Assembly (NCBI GenBank): GCA_004322535.1
Contig: SCUZ01000048.1
Span: forward strand, 1 to 64,000
From: Rugosibacter sp.
Lineage (GTDB): Bacteria > Pseudomonadota > Gammaproteobacteria > Burkholderiales > Rhodocyclaceae
DNA: 64,000 bases
Direction: 5' to 3'
The translations under genes and the position numbers were made by a program. Positions 17,859-26,034 of the stretch are shown piece by piece. Numbering within the stretch: the first letter of the stretch is position 1; each line of letters begins with the position of its first letter. Under the pieces are notes generated by a model. That model did no database searches, was not told where the DNA came from, and saw only the letters and a program-made list of their open reading frames with translations.

Positions 17859-19741
17859 TTTTTCTTTTCTGGCGTTTCCTTTTCTATTGTTACTGCTTCA
17901 CGGTATTCCGCAACCCGCGCCTTGAGCCCTGCCTTGGTTTCGGTTTCTGTGCGCAGCGGCGCTGCCAGCCAGGTGTCAAGATCTGTCAGCCAGGCACCAT
18001 TGGGCGCGCTGTCTGGTTTGGCAATGCGCAATTTGGGGTGTGGCGTTGGCAGGGTGACCTCATCATTGGCGAGCAATTCTTCAAAGAGTTTTTCGCCGGG
18101 CCGCAAGCCGGTGAACTCAATGTGGATATCGTTTTCGGTAAAGCCGGATAGCCGAATCATGTCTCGTGCCAGATCAACAATCTTTACCGGCCCACCCATA
18201 TCCAGCACGAAAATCTGCCCGCCCGTATCCGCGTGGCTGGCTATCAGTCCTGCCTGCAATACCAGCTGCACGGCTTCAGGGATCAGCATGAAATAGCGGA
18301 TGATCTCTGGATGCGTCACTGTTACCGGCCCGCCTTGAGCGATCTGCGCCCGAAAATGCGGAATCACACTGCCGGAAGAGCCCAGCACATTGCCAAACCG
18401 CACCATGACAAAGCGCGTTGCCGAGGTTGTTTGTTGTAAACACTGGCAAGCTAGCTCAGCCAGGCGTTTGCTGGCGCCCATCACATTGGCCGGATTTACT
18501 GCCTTGTCGGTTGAGATCAGCACAAACTCGCGCACGTCATGGGCAATGGCCGCCCGTGCCACATTCAGGGTGCCCAGTACGTTGTTTTTCACCGCTTCCC
18601 ATGCGTTGTGGTTTTCCATGAGCGGCACATGTTTGTAGGCCGCCGCATGAAATACCACCTGCGGGCGATGCTCGGCAAATACTGCGGCCAGTCGCTCCGT
18701 GTCTTTGACATCGCCGATCACGCCGGCTACGGCAAGCTGCGGAAAGCGGCTGGAAAATTCCTGTGTGATGCGGTATAGCGTGTATTCCGACTGATCAAAA
18801 AACACCAGCCGCGTCGGATTAAAACGCGCAATCTGGCGGCACAATTCAGCACCGATGGAGCCGCCCGCCCCGGTAATCAGTACCACGCACCCGCCCAGCC
18901 ACTGGGCGAGGCCGTCTGTGTCGAGCGCGATGGAATCCCGGCCCAGTAAATCTTCCAGCTCCACCCGGCGAATTTGCGAGACGGAAACACGGCCGGAGAG
19001 CAGGTCGTCCATAGTCGGCACAGTGAGCACTGTCAGGCCCGCTTGAGCTGCCAGTTCGGTAACGTGTCGGCGCACGCTGGCGCTGACCTGCGGCATGGCG
19101 ATGATGACTTGCCGCACGCCGTGCCGTTCGGCTACCCGGGCGATGTCTGCCAGTGTGCCAAGCACCGGCACATCGTGCACCAGGCGGCCAACCTTTTCTT
19201 TGTCATCATCCAGAAAACCCACCACCCGCCACTGCTGCGTACCTGCCAGTGCACGTAACAGTTGCTCGCCCGCGCTGCCTGCGCCCAGCACTAACACCGG
19301 CTCGCCACCCAAATCACCGAACGACAAAAGATGACCGTCTTTCCACGAACGATAAGCAAAGCGTGCCCCGCCCATGATCATGACCAAAAACAGGGGATGC
19401 AAAATTGGCACTGAGCGTGGCACATCGACCAGGCGCAGCACCAGGAATAGCAGCAGTGGCACGATCAAAGCCGCCAGCCCCACGGCCAGCAGAATGCGCC
19501 TCAGATCGGGCAGGCTGGCAAAGCGCCATAGGCCACGATACAGGCCAAAATAATAAAAGCTTGCGGCATGCACGATAAGCACCCAGGGCAAGGTAATGCC
19601 AATGATGTGCCAGACTGCCGCAGCGGTATCGAAATTGAAGCGCAGCAGAAATGCCGCACCCCAGGCCAGTGCAACGGCGGCCAGATCGAACAGGGCGACC
19701 GCGAGAGTGCGCAGGGATAGGTGAAATTTCACGGATGTCAT
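17849..19741 (-). CDS. Nucleoside-diphosphate-sugar 4,6-dehydratase (CapD/WbpM/PglF family)
   Basis: A 630-residue inner-membrane enzyme that forms UDP-4-keto-6-deoxy-sugars. It has four N-terminal helices, a first Rossmann-like domain (VLVLGAGSAGEQLLRAL) and a catalytic SDR domain with VLITGAGGSIGAELCRQI. The active-site segments YKHVPLMENH and STDKAVNPANVMGASKR lack the usual YxxxK, as in this family. With the aminotransferase, acetyltransferase and sugar transferase at 22.4–24.9 kb it makes a complete bacillosamine-type set. Confidence 0.92.
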   Translation of the reverse strand: MTSVKFHLSLRTLAVALFDLAAVALAWGAAFLLRFNFDTAAAVWHIIGITLPWVLIVHAASFYYFGLYRGLWRFASLPDLRRILLAVGLAALIVPLLLFLVLRLVDVPRSVPILHPLFLVMIMGGARFAYRSWKDGHLLSFGDLGGEPVLVLGAGSAGEQLLRALAGTQQWRVVGFLDDDKEKVGRLVHDVPVLGTLADIARVAERHGVRQVIIAMPQVSASVRRHVTELAAQAGLTVLTVPTMDDLLSGRVSVSQIRRVELEDLLGRDSIALDTDGLAQWLGGCVVLITGAGGSIGAELCRQIARFNPTRLVFFDQSEYTLYRITQEFSSRFPQLAVAGVIGDVKDTERLAAVFAEHRPQVVFHAAAYKHVPLMENHNAWEAVKNNVLGTLNVARAAIAHDVREFVLISTDKAVNPANVMGASKRLAELACQCLQQTTSATRFVMVRFGNVLGSSGSVIPHFRAQIAQGGPVTVTHPEIIRYFMLIPEAVQLVLQAGLIASHADTGGQIFVLDMGGPVKIVDLARDMIRLSGFTENDIHIEFTGLRPGEKLFEELLANDEVTLPTPHPKLRIAKPDSAPNGAWLTDLDTWLAAPLRTETETKAGLKARVAEYREAVTIEKETPEKKKPD

Positions 19742-19787
19742 GGTTTTTTGCCTGTTGTTATTGATCTATTCATTTTTTCAGCGCAAG

Positions 19788-20796
19788 TCATTCGTCATCT
19801 CTGCTCAACCGCCAGCGGTATTCCACAGCCAGCAGCATGCCTGCATAAATCAGCCCCCACAACGCCAAACCCGCAGTAACCCAGGGTCTGTCGGAGAAAC
19901 GCAAAACCAGCGCGCTTAGCGCACAGCCCGCCATGAGCAAATACGCTGCCAACGCCAGCCGCCGGTGCGACCAGCCGGAGCGGATGAGGTGTTGATAGGC
20001 ATGGTCATGATGCGCCTGCCACACCTTTTCGCCGCGCAAGGCGCGGCGCAGTAGTGTGACGGTAGCGTCCACAATAAAAGGTGAGAATACCAGTAGAGGA
20101 AACCACGCGGGCCAAGCCGTTGCCTGCCAGCCCCACAGCCCCAGCCAAAAAGCCGAGCGGGATGGAACCGACATCACCCAAAAACACGCGCGCAGGATCA
20201 AAGTTTAAAATCAAAAATGCCAGCGCTGCCGCGGCTACAACAAAAGCCAGTGTCGCAAGTTCTGGTTGCCCGGCCAGCGCTGCCACCGCCCCGTAAGTGC
20301 CGAAACCAAAAACCGCCATGCCACCCGCCAGTCCGTTGGTGCCGTCCATGAAGTTGTAAAGATTCATCATCCAGCCCAGGGCGAACATCAATCCCACCGG
20401 GATGAGCCAACTTGCCGTATCACCAGCGCCGACTTTTCCAGAGCTTGCGACCCACACGGCGGCAATGACTAAATGCACCGGCAAGCGCAGCGCGGCAGAC
20501 AGTCCGCGACGATCATCCACAAAGCAAAAGCCCCCCAGCAGAATCAACAGCAACAGCAGTGTCCACAGCGGTAACGATAATTCGCCACGGAGCGTCAATA
20601 TCGCCATGGCACCGCCAAGAATGCCTGCCAGCACACCCAGCCCGCCGATGCGTGGCATCGGCACGGCAGCAGCGAGCGGGTGATTCGGCTGATCCATGAC
20701 CGTCTCCGCCAGCCGCCCGCACAGCAACCAGCGCAAGAGGAAAAAGCACACTGCAAACGAAACCAGCGAGGGCACGCCTATGTTTGCTAAGTGCAT
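19788..20796 (-). pseudogene. WecA/MraY-like glycosyl-1-phosphate transferase, frameshifted
   Basis: Two overlapping frames together make one GT4-type polyprenyl-phosphate transferase. The first (from 20796) holds the Asp-rich FCFVDDRRGLS, NLYNFMDGTNGLAGG and FLGDVGSIPLGFLA. After about 20145 the family sequence continues in another frame as LGLWGWQATAWPAWFPLL and GEKVWQAHHDHAYQHLI, ending at 19788. A single-base change in a TTTTTGGCTGGGG run at about 20140–20150 explains it. It could be a pseudogene, a slippage site or a sequencing error. A dispersed-repeat copy sits in a cytoplasmic loop (KVGAGDTA, residues about 121–128). Confidence 0.8.
20411..20437 (-). repeat. Dispersed repeat copy b (in WecA-like gene)
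   Basis: The minus strand reads AAAAGTCGGCGCTGG then TGATACGGCAAG. It is read as KVGAGDTA, in the third forward frame, in a variable loop of the protein. Confidence 0.8.
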
Positions 20797-20815
20797 TTCC
20801 TGATTCCTGCTTTCT

Positions 20816-20890
20816 TCATCGTCGTGCCATCACACAGCACGCCACTGTGTCGTGCAAACCTTCGTCCAGCGCGAAAGGCGGCGACCCGTC
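20816..20890 (-). pseudogene. Remnant of a sugar epimerase C-terminus
   Basis: The minus strand encodes GSPPFALDEGLHDTV then a stop, resembling the C-terminal signature W-x-PP-F-x-L-x-EGL of NAD-dependent nucleotide-sugar epimerases. A second, better-preserved copy of the same C-terminus is at 22296–22440, on the other side of the toxin–antitoxin cassette. Confidence 0.5.
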
Positions 20891-20919
20891 GTTGATAGGG
20901 GGAGTCCATAGTCGTGTCG

Positions 20920-21321
20920 TCAGATTCCAGGCAGCGCTGAACGGAGGCCAAGATGCTTAACGAACGGATCAAAGTCCCTGTCGCTATACAGAAGAGGCAA
21001 TCCGCTCTCGATGCAGCGCGTGGCAATAACCGTGTCAATGGTCTTGCGCATCGTTATTCCGAGCGATCGCAGCACACGAAAGTTCTTGGCGGCTTGAATG
21101 GCCAAGGCCTGCCCCACCAGGTCCACAATCACCAACGAAGTCATGAGCTTCCTGGCTTGGTTAAAGTCACGGTCGCTGATAAAACCTTGAAGCACTTCGG
21201 TCAGAATAAGGTCGCCCGTTGCAATGGGCTCATTGCCAAGCAGCGAGTCCAGCTTTTCGGCTTGTGGCGTCGTGGTTCCCCGGAAATAGTCGATCCAAAC
21301 GCTGGAATCGACCAAAATCAC
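20920..21321 (-). CDS. vapC: VapC-type PIN domain toxin
   Basis: A 133-residue PIN-domain ribonuclease. The acidic active-site residues are visible: MILVDSSVWIDYF at the N-terminus, LTEVLQGF in the middle, DTVIATRC and YSDRDFDPF near the end. The start overlaps the stop codon of the upstream antitoxin gene (ATGA). VapC toxins cleave tRNA or rRNA when freed from VapB. Confidence 0.9.
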   Translation of the reverse strand: MILVDSSVWIDYFRGTTTPQAEKLDSLLGNEPIATGDLILTEVLQGFISDRDFNQARKLMTSLVIVDLVGQALAIQAAKNFRVLRSLGITMRKTIDTVIATRCIESGLPLLYSDRDFDPFVKHLGLRSALPGI

Positions 21322-21512
21322 TTGTCGGTTCTCATTGCATCAAGGTCGCCCTGCCAGTCGAGCTTCCCACGAAAGCGTTTGATTTCCTCCTGCTGCCGTA
21401 ACCGCAGCAAGGTACGGAGTCCCAACTCCACCGCTTCCCGTTTGGTCTTCAACCCAGTCGCCCGAAGAGTGCTTTCCATGAGCTTGTCGTCAATCATAAT
21501 GTTGGTACGCAT
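21318..21512 (-). CDS. vapB: VapB-type antitoxin
   Basis: A 64-residue antitoxin starting MRTNIMIDDKLMESTLRATG, an N-terminal ribbon-helix-helix motif of the type found in VapB of proteobacteria (KTKREAVELGLRTLLRL). The C-terminal part (FRGKLDWQGDLDAMR) would wrap the toxin. The start at 21512 is preferred because the conserved fold begins there. It is translationally coupled to vapC. Confidence 0.88.
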   Translation of the reverse strand: MRTNIMIDDKLMESTLRATGLKTKREAVELGLRTLLRLRQQEEIKRFRGKLDWQGDLDAMRTDK

Positions 21513-21668
21513 GGTGTGTATCCTTTCATCTATGCCTACACATTGTAGGCTGGGGTCGCTTATCTGGCAACTACTCCACTGGAAATCAGCGGATGTACGC
21601 AACATGGTATTTGCATCTTTATGGTAAAAGTAGTAATTTACTACAAGTAGTAATTAATGGAGAAAATC

Positions 21669-21896
21669 ATGGAGCTTGCACGCGTTACGGCCAAAGGTCA
21701 GGCAACAATTCCCAAACGTATCAGAGACGCCGCCCATATTCGGGAGGGCGATATGCTGGCGTTTGACATGGATAGCAACAACCGGATCATCGTCAAACGT
21801 ATTGATCCAGCCATTGATGTCGAGTTATCCGCATTGCAAGAGACGCTGTCTGAATGGAACTCACCTCAGGACGAGGCAGCCTGGCGTGATCTTTAA
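21669..21896 (+). CDS. AbrB/MazE-family antitoxin
   Basis: A 75-residue swapped-hairpin DNA-binding protein, MELARVTAKGQATIPKRIRD being the AbrB signature. A GGAG ribosome binding site precedes the ATG at 21669. It is followed by a MazF/PemK-type toxin gene that starts 11 bp before its stop codon. It is divergent from vapBC, with 156 bp between the two starts. Confidence 0.88.
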   Translation: MELARVTAKGQATIPKRIRDAAHIREGDMLAFDMDSNNRIIVKRIDPAIDVELSALQETLSEWNSPQDEAAWRDL

Positions 21897-22224
21897 AGCA
21901 TTTGATGTAGTTGCCGTTTCTTTTCCGTTCACGGATCGTGAGGCCACAAAGCGCCGCCCGGCATTGGTGATTTCCAATGAGCGTTTTAATCAGCAGCACA
22001 ATCAGCTTGTTTTGGCCATGATCACCACGGCCACTGGGGATGTTTGGCCCAGTGATATTTCATTCGCCCATTGGCAAGAAGCGGGGCTGAAAGCGGCCTG
22101 TCATTTTCGTTTGAAATTATTCACGCTGGATAAAAATCTGGTTTTGAAGACTATCGGGCATTTATCACCCCAGGATGTGAAATCCGTGCAGGCTGTCCTG
22201 ACCGAGTATGTTGATGTTGGTTAG
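21886..22224 (+). CDS. MazF/PemK-family toxin
   Basis: A 112-residue endoribonuclease-like toxin with a GTG start overlapping the antitoxin stop codon. FDVVAVSFPFTDREATKRRPALVI carries the SH3-like MazF core (KRRPALV), split over residues 4–27, followed by LVLAMITTATGDVWPSDI and HFRLKLFTLDKNL. It forms a type II pair with the AbrB-type antitoxin. No obvious damage is seen. Confidence 0.85.
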   Translation: MIFKAFDVVAVSFPFTDREATKRRPALVISNERFNQQHNQLVLAMITTATGDVWPSDISFAHWQEAGLKAACHFRLKLFTLDKNLVLKTIGHLSPQDVKSVQAVLTEYVDVG

Positions 22225-22295
22225 TTATAACGAATGAACAAAGCGAATGAACAAAGGGCAGTTTCAAGGTCAAAGTGCAACAAGTTGATGAAGGA

Positions 22296-22440
22296 TTAGG
22301 TTTTGCCTGCGGTTTTCCTGGGTGATACTTTCTGGTTTGCATACCATGCCGCTGTCTCTCGTAAGCCTTCATCCAGCGTGAACGGTGGTGACCAGTCGAG
22401 TTCGCAGCGAATTAGGCTACTGTCGATGGTCAGCAACACC
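22296..22440 (-). pseudogene. Truncated nucleotide-sugar epimerase (C-terminal fragment)
   Basis: In a minus-strand frame the sequence encodes LTIDSSLIRCELDWSPPF and LDEGLRETAAWYANQK, the standard C-terminal end of NAD-dependent UDP-sugar epimerases, ending at 22296. Its 5' part is absent: the fragment is joined to the 3' end of the aminotransferase gene at a dispersed-repeat copy (22445–22469). This looks like a deletion joint. Confidence 0.65.
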
Positions 22441-23691
22441 GCGAGCCGTGTCACCAGCGCCGACTTTTTGCGTCGCAATGCGCATTACCTTGGTCAAGGC
22501 TGCAATGGTGTCGTACATGTCGGCTTCACTTAGTGTGGGGTGTACCAGAAACGCTAGACTGGTCTGACCAAGTTCTTGCGCTACTGGTAGCGGCTGAGCC
22601 GGACCAAGACCGGTGTCAGTAAAGGCCTTTTCCCGGTAAATCTCGCTGCAACTGCCGGAAAAGCAGGTTATTCCTTCGGCATTGATTGAGTCGATGATGC
22701 GTAACTGATTCCATTCCGAATGCAATTGCTCCTGATCGAGAAAGACGTAGTACCTATAGTAGGCGTGGCCAATATGTGGTGGCGATAGGGTAAGTCGAAG
22801 GCCAGGTACGCTCGCAAACCCCTGCTCTAGGAGTGCCGCATTGTGTTGCCGCAGTTTGACCCACTGCGACAGCTTGGTCAGTTGCCGTCGGCCGATGGTC
22901 GCCTGCATTTCCGTCATGCGCCAGTTGGTGCCAAAGGACTCATGTAACCAGCGAAACCCTGGCGGATGGGAGCGACGATAAACCGCAGCATGACTCTTAC
23001 CATGATCCTTGTAAGCCCAGGCCTTTTCCCAGAGCGCTTGATCATCGGTGACCAGCATGCCGCCTTCGCCTCCAGTGGTGATGATCTTGTCCTGACAAAA
23101 TGAAAAGGCCGCCACATTGCCAAAACTGCCCACAGGCCGGCCGTTATAAGTGGCCCCGTGAGCTTGCGCACAATCCTCGATTACTTTGAGGCCGTGCTCG
23201 CGCGCCAGCGTCATGATCGAATCCATCTCGCAAGGCCAGCCCGCCAAATGAACCACGATAATTGCTTTGGTGCGGTTAGTAAGTACTGCCTTGACCGTTT
23301 CCGCTGTCAGGTTTTGGCTGACCCGATCCACATCGGCCAGCACTGGCTTCGCCCCGCACGCCACGATTGCGCTGGCGCTAGCGATAAAGGTGCGGCTGGT
23401 GGTTATGACATCATCGCCCGGACCGATGCCCAGAGCACGCAACGCCAGCTCCAGCGCCACGGTGCCGTTCATTAAGGCTAAGGCGTAGCGCACGCCAACA
23501 TGCGTGGCGTATTCCTGTTCGAAACGCCGCCCCTCCTCGCCGGTCCAGTAATTCACCTTGCCGGATGCCAGCACAGAGGTTACAGCTTCGATTTCATCCG
23601 GCGCGTAGTAAGGCCAGGGTGCAAAAGGGAGTTTGCGCACCGGAGTACCACCTTCGATGGCTAATGGCGCGATCGTGTCGGTCAATTTCAT
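22417..23691 (-). CDS. DegT/DnrJ/EryC1/StrS sugar aminotransferase (PglE-like)
   Basis: A PLP-dependent enzyme of about 424 residues that transaminates a UDP-4-keto-6-deoxy-sugar. The PLP lysine lies in FCQDKIITTGGEGGML, and VIEDCAQAHGATYNG is the conserved Asp/His region. The ATG at 23691 overlaps the stop codon of the upstream acetyltransferase. The last residues, KVGAGDTARGVADHRQ, derive from the dispersed repeat and following DNA, so the natural C-terminus was probably altered. Confidence 0.9.
   Translation of the reverse strand: MKLTDTIAPLAIEGGTPVRKLPFAPWPYYAPDEIEAVTSVLASGKVNYWTGEEGRRFEQEYATHVGVRYALALMNGTVALELALRALGIGPGDDVITTSRTFIASASAIVACGAKPVLADVDRVSQNLTAETVKAVLTNRTKAIIVVHLAGWPCEMDSIMTLAREHGLKVIEDCAQAHGATYNGRPVGSFGNVAAFSFCQDKIITTGGEGGMLVTDDQALWEKAWAYKDHGKSHAAVYRRSHPPGFRWLHESFGTNWRMTEMQATIGRRQLTKLSQWVKLRQHNAALLEQGFASVPGLRLTLSPPHIGHAYYRYYVFLDQEQLHSEWNQLRIIDSINAEGITCFSGSCSEIYREKAFTDTGLGPAQPLPVAQELGQTSLAFLVHPTLSEADMYDTIAALTKVMRIATQKVGAGDTARGVADHRQ
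22445..22469 (-). repeat. Dispersed repeat copy c (aminotransferase/epimerase junction)
   Basis: The minus strand reads AAAAAGTCGGCGCTGG then TGACACGGC. It extends the aminotransferase C-terminus as KVGAGDTA and marks the join to the truncated epimerase. Confidence 0.8.
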
Positions 23692-24320
23692 TTTAGATCC
23701 CTGCAAGGTGAGCCCGCTACCTTGGCGTCTGGGGGAATGTCGTCAATCACCGTGGAGCCGGCACCGATCAAGGCATCTGCACCAATGACGACACCTGGTA
23801 TCACTGTTACGCCCGCGCCGATTAGTGCGCCAGTATCGACGCGGACATTACCGCACAAATGGCAGCCGGGCGCGAGGTGCACCGCGTCTTCTAGTACACA
23901 GTCATGATCGACGCTGGTGGCTGTATTAATGATACAGTTCTCGCCGATGCGGACATCACTGTTAATCACGGCGCCAGCCATGATTACGCTGCCCGCACCT
24001 ATGACCACGCCTGCGGCAACGGTGGCGCGAGGATGTACTACCGTTGCCAGATGCAGCCCCGCTGTCTGTAGCCAGCGGGCAAGGTCGGCGCGGGTTTGGT
24101 TGTCGCCGATGGCAACGATGCCCATCGTCACGCCGTTCGCGCGGCACCAGGCCAGCAGTTCATCCCGCCCGCCCCGAATCAAGCAGCCCATAAGCTTGCC
24201 GCCCACGCAGGCAGGGTTGTCGTCGAACAGTGCCACGACCTCATCTCCCTGTGCATGCGCAGCATCTAGTACCACTTTGGCATGGCCACTGGCGCCGAAT
24301 ATGAAAATCTGTTTGCTCAT
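23688..24320 (-). CDS. Sugar O/N-acetyltransferase (PglD/NeuD family)
   Basis: A 210-residue left-handed beta-helix acetyltransferase. The N-terminal Rossmann-like domain (IFIFGASGHAKVVLDAA) precedes hexapeptide repeats (GAGSVIMAGAVINSDVRIGE). The catalytic His is in NTATSVDHDC. It would acetylate the 4-amino group of the sugar made by the dehydratase and aminotransferase. ATGA-type overlaps link it to both neighbours. Confidence 0.92.
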   Translation of the reverse strand: MSKQIFIFGASGHAKVVLDAAHAQGDEVVALFDDNPACVGGKLMGCLIRGGRDELLAWCRANGVTMGIVAIGDNQTRADLARWLQTAGLHLATVVHPRATVAAGVVIGAGSVIMAGAVINSDVRIGENCIINTATSVDHDCVLEDAVHLAPGCHLCGNVRVDTGALIGAGVTVIPGVVIGADALIGAGSTVIDDIPPDAKVAGSPCRDLK

Positions 24321-24925
24321 TTTTTATCCTCCATATCGGATTGGCCGGTGAATTTTGGCATGCTGGCATGTCCCGGATGGCTGACGCCATGTCGCGAGAA
24401 TACAGCGGCTATAGTCAACCAAAGGATTTTAAGGTCCAATCGGAGCGAACGATTATCCACATACCATACATCAAGCGCCAGCCGATCTTGCCACGAAAGC
24501 GCATTGCGGCCATTGACCTGTGCCCAGCCAGTGATTCCGGGTCGTACTTCATGGCGGCGCGTCTGCTGCGGCGAATACAGCGGCAGGTATTCCATCAGCA
24601 AAGGTCTTGGCCCGACTAGGCTCATCTCGCCACACAATACGTTCCACAGCTCAGGCAATTCATCCAGGCTGCTCGCACGTAGCCAGCGACCGAAGCGAGT
24701 CAGACGCAATTCATCTGGCAAAGGCTCTCCGAGATCTGAGAAGGTGTCACGCATAGTGCGGAATTTATAGAGTGTGAATGGTTGTCCTTTCAAACCAGGT
24801 CGTTGTTGTTTGAAAATTACCGGACTGCCCAGGAATAGTCGTACCAGAAGTGAAAGGGCCAGCAGCAGAGGTGCCATCAACAAAAGGGCAAAGAGAGAGA
24901 TGACGAAATCGAAAAGCCTTTTCAA
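24317..24925 (-). CDS. Initiating sugar phosphotransferase (PglC/WbaP-like)
   Basis: A 202-residue bacterial sugar transferase that moves a sugar-1-phosphate onto undecaprenyl phosphate. It has a single N-terminal membrane helix (FDFVISLFALLLMAPLLLAL), KFRTMRD, the catalytic LDELPELWNVLCGEMSLVG (Asp-Glu pair) and GPRPLLMEYLPLY. It is the committed step for the repeat unit made by this locus. Confidence 0.93.
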   Translation of the reverse strand: MKRLFDFVISLFALLLMAPLLLALSLLVRLFLGSPVIFKQQRPGLKGQPFTLYKFRTMRDTFSDLGEPLPDELRLTRFGRWLRASSLDELPELWNVLCGEMSLVGPRPLLMEYLPLYSPQQTRRHEVRPGITGWAQVNGRNALSWQDRLALDVWYVDNRSLRLDLKILWLTIAAVFSRHGVSHPGHASMPKFTGQSDMEDKK

Positions 24926-26034
24926 AGCAGTTCCATAGCTTCGAGAATAGTATGGTTGACTAGCCGTACATCGAACTTGGTAGCAGCTAATTGTCGACTG
25001 GCCGCTCCCATTTCAGCAGTTTTCTCAGGATGTTCGATGAAGAAACGCATTGCATTGGCAAGAGCTAACGTATCGCGCACTGGCACCAGCAGGCCATTTC
25101 CTCCATGTATCACGGTTTCACGACAACCTGGCACATCGGTAGTGATCACTGGCCGCCCCATACTCATCGCTTCCAGTACTGTGCGCGGCATACCTTCATG
25201 GTAAGACGGTAGCACGTAAATAGAGGCAGTTGCGATGGCGGGTCGCACATCCGGCAACGGACCAAGGTACTCGATCACCCCCTCACTTATCCAAGCATTC
25301 AACGTTTCTTTATCAACTGCCGCAGGATTGGAATCCAACCAACCTACCAGACGAAATTTCGCGTTGGGATATTGTTGTTTTACCAAGCGAGCAGCATCAA
25401 CGTATTCAACGATACCCTTATCTTTTAACAGACGTGCGATCATCAAAAAGATTGGCGTAACAGGTAGAGTTGTCGAAGCATAGTGATCGAGATCGACACC
25501 AGAGCCGTTGATTAATACGGCTTGACTTTGATCGCGCAAAAGCCCGGCTTCAGTAAAAACACGCAGATTGTCCAGGTTCTGGAAGAACACTCGTTCAGCA
25601 TGACTCAATGCTAGCTTGTAGAGACCTCGTGCCAATTTGCCAACCAGCCAGCCTTTCATCCGAGGCGCGGTGAATGTGTAGCCTAATCCAGTAATCATTG
25701 CATAGCAGGGCGACCCAACCATGCGCCCGGCTAGACAACCGTAGATGACAGGCTTGATGGTGTAAGCAAGTATGCAGTCGGGACGCATGGAACGAAAAAT
25801 ATTGCGCAAAGCAAGCACAGTGGCCAAATCTCGCCAAGGGTTAAGGCCAGTTCTGGCAAGAGGGACAGTATGAAAATGAACACCCATTTGTGTCAAAGCT
25901 GCAACCACCGCTTCGTCGGCTGTGGGTGCCACTGCATGTACTTCGTGGCCAGCGGCAATCATTGCTTGCAGCAAAGGACCGCGAAAATTGATCAATGACT
26001 CCGGCAGGCTGCCTAAGACGACTACTTTAGCCAT
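24922..26034 (-). CDS. Glycosyltransferase family 4 (PglA-like)
   Basis: A GT-B glycosyltransferase of about 370 residues, likely adding the next sugar onto the lipid-linked monosaccharide. The C-terminal nucleotide-sugar site is YHEGMPRTVLEAMSMGRPVI, and the N-terminus has GSLPESLINFRGPLLQAM. Met at 26034 (MAKVVVLGSLPESL) is the likely start, overlapping the asnB stop by 8 bp; an in-frame Met four codons earlier is possible. Confidence 0.9.
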   Translation of the reverse strand: MAKVVVLGSLPESLINFRGPLLQAMIAAGHEVHAVAPTADEAVVAALTQMGVHFHTVPLARTGLNPWRDLATVLALRNIFRSMRPDCILAYTIKPVIYGCLAGRMVGSPCYAMITGLGYTFTAPRMKGWLVGKLARGLYKLALSHAERVFFQNLDNLRVFTEAGLLRDQSQAVLINGSGVDLDHYASTTLPVTPIFLMIARLLKDKGIVEYVDAARLVKQQYPNAKFRLVGWLDSNPAAVDKETLNAWISEGVIEYLGPLPDVRPAIATASIYVLPSYHEGMPRTVLEAMSMGRPVITTDVPGCRETVIHGGNGLLVPVRDTLALANAMRFFIEHPEKTAEMGAASRQLAATKFDVRLVNHTILEAMELL

